64,000 bases of DNA. It comes from Punica granatum (Eukaryota > Streptophyta > Magnoliopsida > Myrtales > Lythraceae). The position numbers and the translations under genes are program-made. The stretch covers positions 43,599,885-43,663,884 of the forward strand of contig NC_045128.1 in assembly GCF_007655135.1 (NCBI RefSeq), read 5' to 3'. The notes below the pieces were generated by a model. The model made no database searches. It was not told where the DNA came from and saw only the letters and a program-made list of their open reading frames with translations. Below are positions 36,659-48,414 of the stretch, piece by piece (positions within the stretch are counted from its first letter, which is position 1; the number at the start of each line of letters is the position of its first letter).

Positions 36659-39146
36659 CCAGTGAGCTGCACTGGGGGAGAGGGAAGGAATAGAAGCATC
36701 AAAGGTATAGTTTATCCTGAAAAACTGAAACTTCCAAAGCTCTAGAATGAATTAAATATAACTTTTGCATGCAGGAGAAGTATTAAAAGTCCAAGCTCAA
36801 TCAGAAGAAGAAAAGTTATGCCAGGCTACTTAAGTGCAGACAGCAAGCAATCTAAGCCTTGGAGATTGAACAAAAAACCTATGATATCGTATTTTATTAG
36901 AAACAGGATCGCATCTTCTGGTAAATATAAACAGACCCAATTCTACGAATAAAATGGTTCAGATTGTTCAACGAGCTTGAGGTCTCACTCTACTTCACAA
37001 AGCAAGAGCATATTTCCTTCAACGGCACCCAACTTCGGTCGGTTAAATCAAACAAAATATAAAATGATATTGTGGTTTCGACGAAATCTTTTAGTGGTAT
37101 TCCTGGTCAGGAAAGATTCTGTTTTTCTCAACTAAACTGATGAGACAATTTAGCATGAATGCACGAGCATAGGGCATAGATAATAGTTGGCAGCACGATA
37201 CCTTGCAGCAACCATTGGGCATGTCCTGCAATATACAGCCTGACGGAAGCCTCCTGCAGTTGGCAAAAGCAAAACCCTCTATGGTATCGGGGAACAGATC
37301 CACGGAAATGTCGGCCACGGCCCAAATCCCCTCAGCATGCTGCTTGCAGAACCTAAGGAACTTCACTCGGCGCACTGGAACCAAAGGTGATAGCACTTGA
37401 AGCTCCGCTTCCATCTAAAAGCAAGCTTCTTGTGAGTTCTAAATTCTATCAGTTGCGCTGAGTCTCCAAAAGTTCAGAATCGGTAATTAAAAAAAAAATA
37501 CCAATTGGAGAGCCCCGTTTCGATTTCCACTTATGCCGCCGGAAATAACATCAATGATGGACGCTCTGGCAATCATGCACAGAAATGTTTCCGCCCATCG
37601 GTCCTGTTCAGGAGAGAAGTTGACAAAATTACAACAAGCTCGATACAATTATTTAACATACAATAAAATTTTCCAAGTGATAGATAATTTAGTATTGGAC
37701 ACTAAGCCATTTTATACCACATCCATTAGTATTTCCACGGCTGCCAAGCTATTGATGAGCAGGATTGCTGTCTCCCTGGAGCCCTCCGGCACAAAGTTTC
37801 TAGGCTTAGAACCACAATGGGGAGAGAATATCCTCATGTACTCCTCATGGTTCAGCACTTCTCTCGCCCCATCAAAGCTCCGGGCCCAAAGTGGAGTGTT
37901 CACTTCAGCCATCTTGATCAGTTCATTCATGGAACAGACAGCAAGCTCTAGAAACATGGACTTCTCATGCAATGCTTCATTGCCACCTTCTGCAGCACCT
38001 CTAATTGGTTTCGTCATAGGATCGACTGGCGGGGCAATAGAAAACCCATCTGGAAAGCCAAGGCTGCTGGGCCCTGCCACCCTGACTGGGATGCCTACAT
38101 TCTCAAGCCCGCTGCTCGGTGCAGGAGGAGGAGGAGGGGCGGCAGAGGCCATGATTGAACGAGCGAACGGGGAGATTGGCCTTCCTAGGAACTTGTTAGA
38201 AAGAACACATATGCGGGTCAGTTCATCTTTGAGTCGGGCATTCTCGAGCTTCAGCTGCTGCTCCTCAGGGGTCATCCTGCTACCATTAAGAACCGCAGGC
38301 CCACCACAGGTGTTGCAGATTGGTCGGTTCAGCTTCGTCCTCATTGCATGGTTCTCATTTCGGAGCCTGGTATTGTCCTCCCTTAGCATCGCATTCTCAT
38401 GGCGCTCCATTTGTGTCTTTGCGGTTTAAGTCAGAAGAACTTGATAAAGTCAGTCACAATCAACCTGGGAAAAAGAATTAAAAGGAGGCAAGATAACGAG
38501 TCGAAACTTGTGTATATACTTCACCTTCAGCTGAGTCCTCCGGTTTTGGAACCAGAACTTGATCTGCTTACTCTCCAAGCCGAGCCTGCGGCTGAGCTCA
38601 TTCCGCTGTTTCTCATCTGGATGTGGGCACTCCTTGAAGAATCTGAAAAACATGGAAGACAGCAATAGCCAATAACTTAAACACAAGCAAATTAACCAAA
38701 TAGCAAACCAAACCAATACGGAAAGCTATATATGCATGTATATCTAAAATATTCATTCAAGTGCAGCAGATTTCACAGAATAATTACTACATTGGAGATT
38801 AACTAGCACCGAATCTTTCCCTATTCCTAGAAAATTATATTCAATTTGATCGAAAACATAAAACTTGGGATTAGAGACATTACGATTCGAGAAGCTGGAT
38901 CTGCTGGGGAGTGTGCCTATGGTACTTCTTCTTCTTGGGGGGCTGGTCCTGCTGTCCATCGCCTTCGACGAGTTCCACCTCGACATCGACCTCGTCCCCA
39001 GACCCAGCGTCGAAGTTCTCGCTGCCTTCGTGGCTCTCATAGCCTTCCTCCTTGAGTTGAGCCATGAAGTCTGCCTCGAAGTTGTTAACACCACCAAACA
39101 GTCCCATGAAGTTGTTGTTGTCACCAGCACCGTGCAGCCCGTCCAT
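35070..39146 (-). CDS. Class IV HD-ZIP (HD-START) transcription factor, ANL2/HDG1-like
   Basis: Eight exons: 38884-39146, 38525-38642, 37718-38416, 37502-37603, 37202-37414, 36182-36356, 35572-35939 and 35070-35441, giving 769 residues in frame. An acidic N-terminus leads into the homeodomain at about 71-130 ([20 protein letters not shown] ... [14 protein letters not shown]). The plant-specific zipper-loop-zipper follows, with the loop [10 protein letters not shown]. The START domain covers roughly residues 255-490, from [13 protein letters not shown] to [11 protein letters not shown], then the SAD region ([13 protein letters not shown]) and the conserved end [15 protein letters not shown]. 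These factors bind L1-box DNA and control epidermal fate, trichomes, anthocyanin and cuticle. The zipper loop and [10 protein letters not shown] place it near ANL2/HDG1 rather than GL2, ATML1 or HDG11; the exact orthologue is uncertain. A TCGCAG acceptor at 39174-39175 suggests a 5' UTR intron. Confidence 0.92.
36612..36654. repeat. (AT)n microsatellite in an HD-ZIP IV intron
   Basis: About 21 AT units inside the intron between exons 5 and 6 (36357-37201), the largest intron of the gene. Confidence 0.93.
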
Positions 39147-40955
39147 TGATGTTCTTGTCTATACCACCTCCTGCGAGCAGCAGCACGACCAAGAAACCAT
39201 CAGATTCACCGACATTTGCATTGCAGGAAACCAAACTATATATATATATATATATTGAGGAAAAGGAAAAAAAAAAGAACCCAACCAAAAAGAAAAAAAA
39301 GAAAAAAGAAAAAAGAAAGAAAGATGATATGATAGCTGCAGCTAGGTAGGGAGGGGGTGTGAGAGGAGTTGTACTGGACATGTTGCCGTAGCTGTTCTTG
39401 CAATGCCACCGCAGCTCTATTGCTCTATTGCTCTACTGCTCTACTGGAAATGAATGAGGAGAGGAGACCCCACCCTCCCTTCTTCCCTCTCTCTCTCTCT
39501 CTCTCTCTACGACTCTATTGCTTCTGATCTCACTCTTTGACCTTGCGAAGCTGACAACTTTAAAAGATACCCACACAGAGAGAGAGAGAGAGAAACGCAC
39601 ACTAAATCAAAGGCTTAATAGAATTCTTAATAAATAATACATATTGGGAAAAAGGTTTTTGCTTTTTTTTTTTTTAATGGATGATCTGCTTTCAGAGCAG
39701 AATGAAAAAGGCATAGAAATAGGTGTCTCATTGTCAACGCTCAGTGTCTCATGCAATGACCCAAAACTCGGATCCTTTTCGTCTCTCTCTCTCTCTTCCT
39801 GGAAGAACCCCCAAAAAAAAAACAAAAAAACAAAAAAGAAGAACGCAGTTTTCTGTTTCTAGAAATTTGTTTCATATGCAGAGTTGGGAAAAGAAAGAAA
39901 TTTCCTTAGCCCTCAGTTTTAACCAGCTCAGACCTCTGCCCCTGTCTCCCCCCGCAAATCTCTCGTCAGACAAAAGGAAAAACAATAGATATATTATTAT
40001 TATTACCAAATAAAAAGGGGGTCAAGGGAAAACATTTTGAATGGTAAGTCTACGCGAATACGAGAAAACTATCTGGTCTGCGCACTCGGACGGTTTCTTA
40101 TACCTTAGGAGCAGTTAGATCCGCACAAAAAATGATCGGGTAAATATAAATCAGTCGTATAATAAACTATTCACAGAATGAGGTCGGATAATTTTCCTAG
40201 ACAAATGTTTTTTTTTTGTTTTTGACGTGATTGACCAATTTCCTTCGTCGGCATTAGAGAAGACCGAGAAAGGAAAATGAAATGAATAATTAATAAAAGG
40301 ACAAAAAAATGAGGTTGCAAAAAAAGCATGATCGAGAAAGAAGGGAAACAGAAAATATGGAAATTTTTGAAACTGAAAAATGAAACCGATGCACGACCAT
40401 GCACGCTCTCCGCGAGGTGGGATCAGAGAAATACATTCAGATTCCGATTCCAATCTATGTAAATCAAATCAATTATCAGAATGATAATAATTTTATCCTA
40501 TTATAGATGTATGTAATTTTTTATTTTTATTTTTATTTTTGCCAGGATTATAAAAGTATTTCTTCACTCTTTTTTTTTTCGGTAGGAATTGAGGTGGAAG
40601 TCCCATTCATTTAATTTTTAGTCCCATCGTGGACTAATTAAACGTGGAGCGGGCCCACATGAACCCATACAAATTCGACCGAATCGAGGTAACCCAAATG
40701 CGAGAGAAATTACCCGATTCCTTCAAAAAAAAAAAAAAAACTATCCCACACCTCTACAAAGTATCAGATCCAACCGTTTTTTTATGAAGGGTCCATGTGA
40801 TAAAAGATTAATTCAATGTACAGAAAATTCCTAAAAGAGATATTACTGCGGACTGCTCATACATAGTTTTCATGACCATGGAATCTGACATGATATGATA
40901 GGACATCCGATGTATACAATTAGTTCATTAGAAAAGGGGAAATTCGAAGAGAATT

Positions 40956-41062
40956 TCGGGTCACCATGACCCAGCCCCTCCCAGTCGTCGGATGGTGAGT
41001 GGGACGCGAACCCCACACGCCATACATGGCTGGGATACAGGTGTTAACTTATGGTGACCCGA
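40956..41062. repeat. Inverted repeat with perfect 12-bp arms
   Basis: TCGGGTCACCAT at 40956-40967 and its exact reverse complement ATGGTGACCCGA at 41051-41062 flank 83 bp. It may be a very small foldback transposon or a hairpin; no clear target duplication is visible. Confidence 0.6.
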
Positions 41063-41802
41063 AGTCACCGTACAAGCACCCAAATCCAATCCTGATTAAG
41101 ATTTTATCCATCTGTTTATCTATTTATTTTTGGTCTAAATTTTATGAGAATTATAATTAAATTTTAGAGAAAGAGAGAGAGAGAGAGAGAGGAATTAATG
41201 GCAGTAATAATAGGGATAGCCAAGATTCAGTACACAGAGGCAAAGCGTATACCCTCTGGTAAAAAACGGGGACCAGACCAGCTGCCGAAAGCAAAGGGCT
41301 CGAATTTGAGGTTATTTAGGTCTGGCCTCCCTTCCTCCCTCCATCCCCGTTCATTCTGCTGCTTTCTGTTGGGATCTGCAGAAAGGTCAAAAGGACAAAT
41401 TAAATATGCATACGCCTCACTTTAATAGAGCCAAAAAACCAAAAAAAAAAAAAAACCCACACAGGCAACATAACATATAGTATTATAAGAATAAACAAAA
41501 AATGGTTATATATATAAATATGAGTATATATAATGCCTGCAGCTGACTTACAGAAAGAAAGAGAAAATGGGAATGCGGAAAGGGAGAGAGTCGAAATGAG
41601 AGAACCGAAAGCTCGACAATCCAAAACAGAGGAGGATGGAGATCTCAATTCAATAATCAATTCAGGAGACTCTACTGATCAAACCATAGGAGAGCCCCCA
41701 ACCCCCACCTTTTTTTTTTTTTTTTTATCTCTCCCGATGCAAACTCGCTCGCTCGCTCAGTCACTCCCTCGCTCACTTTCGTCTTCCTATTTGAATCTGT
41801 GA

Positions 41803-41806
<4 letters not shown>

Positions 41807-41838
<32 letters not shown>

Positions 41839-41851
41839 TGAGTTTTATAGG

Positions 41852-41887
<36 letters not shown>
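41807..41887. repeat. Two (AG)n tracts
   Basis: AG tracts at about 41807-41837 and 41854-41887 are separated by GTTGAGTTTTATAGGGG. Confidence 0.93.
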
Positions 41888-41891
<4 letters not shown>

Positions 41892-43122
41892 CCTGTCTAG
41901 ATAAAGACCATGCGGTCCCCACCTTCTTCGGAAACTTGGGTTGGCTGACGCACCTTCCTTTTCACCCACTTGTCCTCACTCGCGCTCCCAGCGCGTGCAT
42001 GTGTCTCTTGCATTTCATCGTTACTTTCATATCAATCGAGTTTATACTTGATTATGGTATTTGACATCCAATTAAATAGTTCTATATTTGTATTGTCTTA
42101 TAACACAATGCTAATCTAAATAAAAACGGATTGGTATGAAAATATTATTCACGTAGAAAACATTAGAAAGACTATTGTTTTTTTTATACATATATTATTA
42201 AATATATATATGTATCTCGTTCGACGTCAGATAACATAAATATACTTTCGACGAGTTTTTTTATTTTTTATTTTTTATGAAATGTCTGTCGGCGATACTT
42301 TGGAAGGTTGTCCTGTATATGCATTGTTAGTTTTTTCCTAGCTATATGCGAATCTATCTTTCTATGGAATTGTATTTATTGAAACGTTTATTGAGAATAT
42401 GTTTTTTTATTGTATATGTCGAAAAAAATATTATTATGTTATTAAAAAATATGTTTTTTTTACTGGCGTATCTGTTGAAAAGAATTTAGATTCTAAATTT
42501 TCAATAAGTTGGACCTTATCAAATAAGCTGTCAAGAATATTTTTTTCATTTTATATTTCCAAAGTACCATCTCCGAATTTCCATTTACGTCGCCGAAACC
42601 TCTTTCACAAGGACAATTTGTTCATATATCTTGTCGCATGTATACCTTATTTTGAAAAAGATAGGTAATTAACACAAATGGTTGGAAAAATAGAGAACAA
42701 TACACTTGGTTGGAACTCCTTTTATAATAGGCATTAGTAAATCATTGGATTCCGATATGTCACACCTACTCACGGCAAGTTGAAAGTAAAGAATGAATTG
42801 CACTCTCATTTTAAAGTAAGTTTATACTTTCGATTTAGCAACCTCTTGTTTGTAATGCACAAGGATGACGATGACTAAATGCCCTTTAAAGAAACACTTT
42901 GAACTGCAAATTGTCAATTTTACACAGCACATATGTCAACTGAAATTATGATGGTAACTTTCAATTAATGATTTTTCCAAAGGTTATATAAATAATCATG
43001 AGATGAAACGAAAATAAGTTAATTGTAATAGCTAGAAAGTCTTGCATAAAACATACCTTCAAAATCGTTTCGTTTCAACTTTCAAAACTTTCAAGGAATA
43101 AAAGTAAAAAATTCATTACGAT

Positions 43123-43127
43123 AAAAA
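43123..43127 (-). terminator. Pol III terminator of tRNA-Val
   Basis: A run of five T on the minus strand lies four bases after the tRNA 3' end, as required for RNA polymerase III termination. Confidence 0.75.
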
Positions 43128-43131
43128 TTAG

Positions 43132-43205
43132 TGGCGTCGCCCGGACTCGAACCGGAGACCTTCAGTGTGTTAGACTGACGTGATAACCAACTACACCACG
43201 ACACC
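43132..43205 (-). tRNA. tRNA-Val (anticodon AAC)
   Basis: A 74-base cloverleaf without intron. The acceptor stem GGTGTCG pairs with CGACGCC (one G-U), followed by discriminator A. The D arm contains TGGTGTAGTTGGTTATCACG; the anticodon stem-loop is TCAGT-CTAACAC-ACTGA with AAC at the centre; the T arm contains GGTTCGAGTCC. A and B boxes are intact, and a T5 terminator follows. After A-to-I editing, AAC reads GUU, GUC and GUA valine codons. It lies 139 bases before the divergently oriented lipid-transfer-protein gene. Confidence 0.95.
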
Positions 43206-43344
43206 TTGGCGGCTCTAGACTTGCTCTTTTGAAAGAATTCGACCTTTATGGGAGCAGAGCACGCCGTCCCCGTTTTGCACCGAATCCCACAAATTTCTCC
43301 TCACAAAGTGTGCGATAGTAGTCACTCAGCTCAGTGACAAGATC

Positions 43345-43725
43345 ATGAGCCGCTCCAGCTTCTACTCCGGGAGGCCAATCATGGCGGCAGCGGGAGTGTT
43401 CATGGTGGCGTTCCTGATGCTATTAGCTGTGCCGGCAGAACCGCAACCTCTAACAGATTGCTCAACAGTGATGGCTCTGATCTCTATGTGCTCTACGTAC
43501 ATAACTTATGGTACTCCGGAGCCGCTGCCCGGGACACCATGCTGCGATGCCATGACGACCCTAAACATGATAGCTGGGGCGGAGTCCACGACGTGCACGG
43601 TATGCAGGTGCTTGATGGGCCTCATTGCCTCGTACAGCCCCAATGCATCCGCCATTGCCTCCTTGTCGGGCCTCTGCGGCGTCTCCCTGGGCTTCGACAT
43701 CACCCCCACCACCGATTGCAATTAG
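43345..43725 (+). CDS. Secreted non-specific lipid-transfer protein, type 1-like
   Basis: Single-exon frame of 126 residues. A hydrophobic signal peptide (AAAGVFMVAFLMLLAVPAEP) is followed by an eight-cysteine domain. Spacing is C-x9-C-x16-CC-x19-CRC-x21-C-x13-C, close to type 1 nsLTPs. The residue between Cys5 and Cys6 is Arg, which also fits type 1. A ninth cysteine sits three residues before Cys5 (TTCTVCRC). Family members carry lipids in the apoplast and take part in cuticle formation, signalling or defence; the ligand here is unknown. There is no C-terminal GPI-anchor tail. Two Met codons, 1 and 13, could start translation; the second lies just at the hydrophobic core, so either would give a signal peptide. 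Confidence 0.82.
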   Translation: MSRSSFYSGRPIMAAAGVFMVAFLMLLAVPAEPQPLTDCSTVMALISMCSTYITYGTPEPLPGTPCCDAMTTLNMIAGAESTTCTVCRCLMGLIASYSPNASAIASLSGLCGVSLGFDITPTTDCN

Positions 43726-44952
43726 TATTATTCTTTCTCCCATGCTCGCTTTAATTTTTTTCGGTTTGGCGGTTCATCATCAACTTTTTCAAATATGCGC
43801 AGCTGTTGTTGGGTTGTGGGCTCAGCCCATTTTCGGCCCACGTTTCCTGCTCAATCTGGGCCCATTTTCTATTCCCTCTGATGATCAATTTTCATTACAC
43901 ATCCCAATTGACAGTTCACATTCTAATTGATGAATGCAGCTTCTAGGTTCTTTCAATTAGGGGCCGGATCTTGATGCAGACAAGAGCTGTATCAGTAGTA
44001 GAATAAGAAGCTCGTTTTCAGGATGCGGCGACAAGAGATGAACTATCCTCTTTTCAATGTGAAAAAACAATAAAGTAGGCCTTTACAGGAAACATATTAT
44101 TATCTACTTCCCTAGAAATCGAATATTGCAATATATCTTTCCATTTCTCGTCACCTTCAATACTGATCTCGCTCTTGTTAGGCAACACATTGAACAGTTT
44201 TTTTTTAGATTTTTTTTTCTTGTTTAGTTTCATGGATAATAAATAATCTAATATTGATCTCATGGAACACCTGTTTAGGGAGGGGAAAAAAAAATAAAGG
44301 CTCTGAGATTCCAACTACTTCAAATGAAATGTGAACGGATGTTAGAATATCTGTCGTTTTAGGTGGCTCCTGATCTTCGGGCCTTCGATCGTGGATTCGT
44401 TGCCCGCGACCGAGTCTGAACTGAGTCCCCACCCCCCCACTAGACGTGACAAAATTCCCCCTCTCTACCTCCTCTTAATCATGCATCAGTATCTTCCAAA
44501 TTTGTCAGACGAAGAGGCAGTAGAGTTCCCAACGGCACTCCTGTCAGTCGTACTGGTTGTCGTCGTTGTCCTCGTCCCAACAACATTCTTATTGATTCAC
44601 GACATGAATTTTTGGGCACCAGACGTTGCTTTCCCTACCGTGTAACGGGCACTCGATATCATGACATCATATATCATCGGGCTTAGCAGGACGTTTGGAC
44701 AGCCAATGCAAATCCGTTATCTTCTCCTTCAACCAAAGATTCTTTACAGCAAAAACATACATGTATCGCACGCGAAGGACAGAACACAGCAGACTCATCA
44801 TAAACTACGCTACAGACATCAATCTGACTTCTTCCGAATACACGGGAGGAAAGAACGCTCAAGCTTTACACTCGTAAAAACAAATCTTGTGAAGTAATTA
44901 GCCAGGGAGGGAAGAAGAATCAATCTTGTGAAGTGGTGTCGGGCAATTGTTT
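43726..44952. other. Spacer between the lipid-transfer protein and IQD genes
   Basis: The two 3' ends converge here. Plain AT-rich sequence with a G/C-poor middle and no supported gene. Short open frames lack recognisable domains. Confidence 0.55.
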
Positions 44953-46901
44953 CTAACGTATGCTATGCTGCCTCTCCGAGTAGGCCCTGGTCCGAAACTC
45001 AGCATGCGGAGGATACCTCCTTTCTGAATTGAGCCCACCATCCCAAGACTCCGTCAGGACATTCCTTCTCATCGAGCTGCAGTTATCAAACTCAACCCTC
45101 TGCCTTGGGGCACTCTGTGACCTGACCTTAGCCCGGGATGATTCTGTGTTAGCCATATAACTGGGATGACCCAAGTATCTGCTATAGCCTCCCCATGAGA
45201 CCTCGCTCTTTGTGGGCGAGAAAGGGTCTCTCCAAGAGCTGCTGCTCCCGGGTCTTGATGGAACAGGATTCGCCTGCTGGATGTTCTCAAAGTACCTTAA
45301 TGCTTCACCCTTTCCTCCCTGCTCGTTCAGACAGAAAGCCCCACGTGAAGATATGGGGTGTTTCAACGGAGAGTCGAGCACCATATGGCCAGAGCTAACA
45401 TAACAGGAAGGAAAGTCACGGTCAGCTGTTCTTCTGTACTCGTGGTTCTGTGGAGGATTGAAGCGAGGCTTCCAAGTATCGACTTCGAGAATCTTGGTAC
45501 CCTTGTCATCGTCGTGTCCATTCCTAACTTGGGAATCCTTCTTGTTGTTTCGTGCACTTTCTTCCATCCATCGATCTAGCCAACTGGAACCAACTTGTGC
45601 AGGATCTAGGCTATGGCTTGCATAAGAGCCACATCTCTGAAAATGTAAGAAATAGAATATTGAAATCATATAAGCTTATTTACCAGGATGAATTACAATC
45701 TCAGTAAGGAACTGTAAGTCGATGCACTTGCTTATGTGCGATAGCAGAAACAGAGACAGATACCAATTCGTAACACCATTCAAACACCGATCTTGCTACG
45801 ATCATAATGTCAACCCAGAACTTCCTAGCTAGATGTTCCCAATATACTATACTGTGATGCCAAACCTACAAATTTGTTTCTTGAGTGAAACTACCCAAAC
45901 ATCAGACGGTAAGTAAGGTGGTGTTTGATAAATTAAATACTAAATTTTTGAAGTGCTTAATTAGTTAAGGGAAGAAATGTATAGGAAGAAGGATGAATGA
46001 ATAAATATGAGAAAAGGAAATGATTTATTTCATTGAATCAAAAATTTTTGTTTATTTCATTAAGTGATTTTTTGCTTAATGATCTCATCTCTCATCTTTC
46101 TTAGATTCATTTTCTCTTATACCTAATTTGTAGCTAATTTTAAGCACTTATTTATTTAATTAAGTCGAAACAAACAAACCGTAAATTTGTTTCAGTATCA
46201 GGAAAAGGAGCTTTACTGACGAGCTGATGGAATGAGGAACTGCCTGGAGAATTCGAAGATGCCGATAAGCAATTGCGACTAGCACGAGCTCGTGCCTGCA
46301 GTCGGACCAAAGTCTGCATTCGACGTAGCATGTCTGTCATTCGTTTTCTCACCATATGGCCTCTCACAAGGGCCTGGAGTTTCACCAGTGCCTTCAGAGC
46401 TCTCAGTGCCCTCCTTGCCTACACACAAAGGATGTAAATGGAATCAACAGTTGCAGTGAGATCCGAAGGAATTCAAAATATGGCAACAGAGGAATTCTGA
46501 GATCGAACCAGGTATCCTCGGAAGGCGCATTGAATCTTAACCGCCGCGGCCTCCTCCACCAGCACCAGCCGGGGGGGCCTGCTAGTTTGCGGCAGGGGAG
46601 CGCCACTAACTCCGCCCCCACCGCCGCCGGTAAGCCGGACGACCTCTGCGGCGGCCTGGGCGGCCGCAAGAGCGGCCTCAGCCACGGCGGCGGTTGCGAC
46701 TGCCACGGCAATGGCGTGCTTGTTTGGGTCGAGCTCGAGATCGTCAGGGTAAGGAGCGGGATTGAAGGAGCTAGAAGGGAGAGCGAGGCGCTTATTGGAA
46801 TTAAGGGATTGGAAGAAGGACCAGAGCTTCCAGTTGCTCGGGTTATCCCCTGACTTCTCCTTCTTCTTCTTGCCTCCGAAAAGGCGTTGGAGGAAGCCCA
46901 T
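44953..46901 (-). CDS. IQD-family calmodulin-binding scaffold protein
   Basis: Three exons, 46509-46901, 46221-46418 and 44953-45636, give 424 residues. The N-terminus [16 protein letters not shown] is typical of the IQD22-24 group. An alanine-rich segment ([20 protein letters not shown]) leads into the IQ67 domain. That begins [16 protein letters not shown] and continues [20 protein letters not shown] and [19 protein letters not shown]. It has IQ motifs of the IQxxxRGxxxR kind and calmodulin-recruitment motifs. The first intron splits the IQ67 domain in phase 0 after GYL, the diagnostic IQD intron position. The C-terminus is basic and Ser-rich, with [11 protein letters not shown] at the end. 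IQD proteins link calcium/calmodulin signals to microtubules and the plasma membrane. Intron 2 carries a small MITE. Confidence 0.9.
45917..46180. mobile_element. Small MITE in IQD intron 2
   Basis: A 264-bp foldback. The left end GGTGGTGTTTGATAAATTAA and the reverse complement of the right end, GGTTTGTTTGTTTCGACTTA, are related. They are followed on both sides by an AAGTGCTTAA block. Its interior is AT-rich. The target duplication is ambiguous (GTAA-like on both sides). A PIF/Harbinger-like or hAT-like origin is possible. Confidence 0.55.
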
Positions 46902-47208
46902 CGTTCACGCAACGCTTAATGAAAAAACTGAGCTGCTGGCGCTGATAAGCCTCTTTGCAGCAGAAATTGCAGATTGAAGGATAGCACTGTTGAGACAGAA
47001 AGAGAAAGAAGAGAAGGGGTAGAGAGAGAGAGAGAGAGAGAGCAGGGGAGGAGGAGGTGAATTTTGACTATATGGAGTGGGAAGGGGATGGGAGGATGTG
47101 GGAAGGAAGACGAAGAACTGAGAGTGAGTGTGACGCGCTGTGTGAATACGCGCAATTTGCCGCTACTGTTGTTTTGTTTGTATTGCAAGACATTTGCCAT
47201 GGGCCCAA

Positions 47209-47310
47209 GCTTTTTTTTTTTTTCGATGTGAACCTTATATTCAAAAGTCTAAAGAGATCCGATCAATTCAATTCAAGCCGATTGATCTAATTCGAGTCCG
47301 CTTGAATTGT
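47209..47310 (-). mobile_element. 3' part of the SINE-like repeat with poly(A) tail
   Basis: On the minus strand it reads GATCAATCGGCTTGAATTGA, then ATTGATCGGATCTCTTTAGA, CTTTTGAATATAAGGTTCAC and an A-run of about 14. The order and wording match the copies at 14405 and 17749. Confidence 0.5.
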
Positions 47311-48271
47311 TTAAGGAGAACAAGTATCTAGTTACTTGAATCAGCCCACTAAAGCTTTTTGATAGGGAATTATTCAGAATATATTTGAAAAGATTTTGTA
47401 TTTGTAAAATTTTATGATTTGCATTCTTTAATTTTCTCGGGTCTTTGGCTCGTTAATTTAATCAAAAAAATTATGATTTCCTAATTATATGAATGAAAAA
47501 CCCATGAGTTGAAGTTGAGGCAAAAAAATAATTAGGACTACACATTAATTAGTGTTTTATCTTGGACATTGCACGGGTATCATATACTTATTTTCATCTT
47601 TATGGGAATCGCTCACATTTTTAATAAATTATTTCTTATTAATAAAAATAAAAGATTAATTTGAATTTAAAACATAATTTTCAATAGATTTAGACTAAGT
47701 AAGATAATCCAACAATAATGTTGTAACTAATTGTCTTATTTGTATGAATCATATATCAATGAATTCATTAAATATATATAAATTACAAAAATATATCATG
47801 AATATTCCATTCATGCATTTACTATTTACACATTTATTTTTGCTATAAAATTATTGTTTTTTAAGCTTTTAATATTCAAATGTTTGATTTATTTTTTATT
47901 TTGTGAGTCAATTTTTACTTATCTATATATATATATATATATATATGATAGGTGGTCGAAGATGCAATCGATATAAGTTCCTATATTTCCATTTTTTCCT
48001 AATTATGATTATGAAATAATCTCTTTATTTATTTATTTTTCCGTTTTTTGCCTGAGATTAGGTAATAAAAGTCCAAGATTAGTCCACTGTTCTCTGACTT
48101 GCCAAAGACGGAGTTGACATTTTCACTCAAAGTGCGTTGACTCGAGAGACCCACATCCATCTCACAACCTCTGAGCGAGATTGACGCTGCTCTTTTACTT
48201 TTCCTACTTTTGATAAATTCCATGACATCGACAGCATCGAGGCAGCATCAACTGTTTGACATTTCAACTTT

Positions 48272-48310
48272 CAAGTTCCCTCGTGAGGCTACAGAGTTCG
48301 AGGGAACTTG
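48272..48310. repeat. Perfect hairpin, 12-bp stem
   Basis: CAAGTTCCCTCG at 48272-48283 and CGAGGGAACTTG at 48299-48310 are exact reverse complements around a 15-base loop. Confidence 0.7.
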
Positions 48311-48414
48311 CTTCAGTCAGTAACTACGAGCTAGATAGCCATCAATTAATGTTCGATGCCTCTCACCGGGGTTGAATTTGGATCACTACTGTCCGATGGG
48401 TCCTACATTACGAT

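Larger units (their letters stand above)
39147..43131. other. Promoter region of the HD-ZIP IV gene and spacer
   Basis: Contains the probable leader and leader intron (up to about 39530), short GA/CT tracts, tandem CTCTATTG/CTCTACTG words at about 39415-39443, an inverted repeat (40956-41062) and two (AG)n tracts. No other gene is supported. Confidence 0.55.

Noticed and set aside
39121..39381. Upstream open frame overlapping the HD-ZIP IV start codon
   Set aside because: Its sequence is mostly translated poly-purine/pyrimidine and TA repeats, and a leader intron ending at 39174 probably removes it.
44391..44645. Open frame with a valine-rich hydrophobic stretch
   Set aside because: The hydrophobic stretch comes from a short GTC/GTT-rich run; no signal-peptide context, conserved domain or promoter supports a gene.
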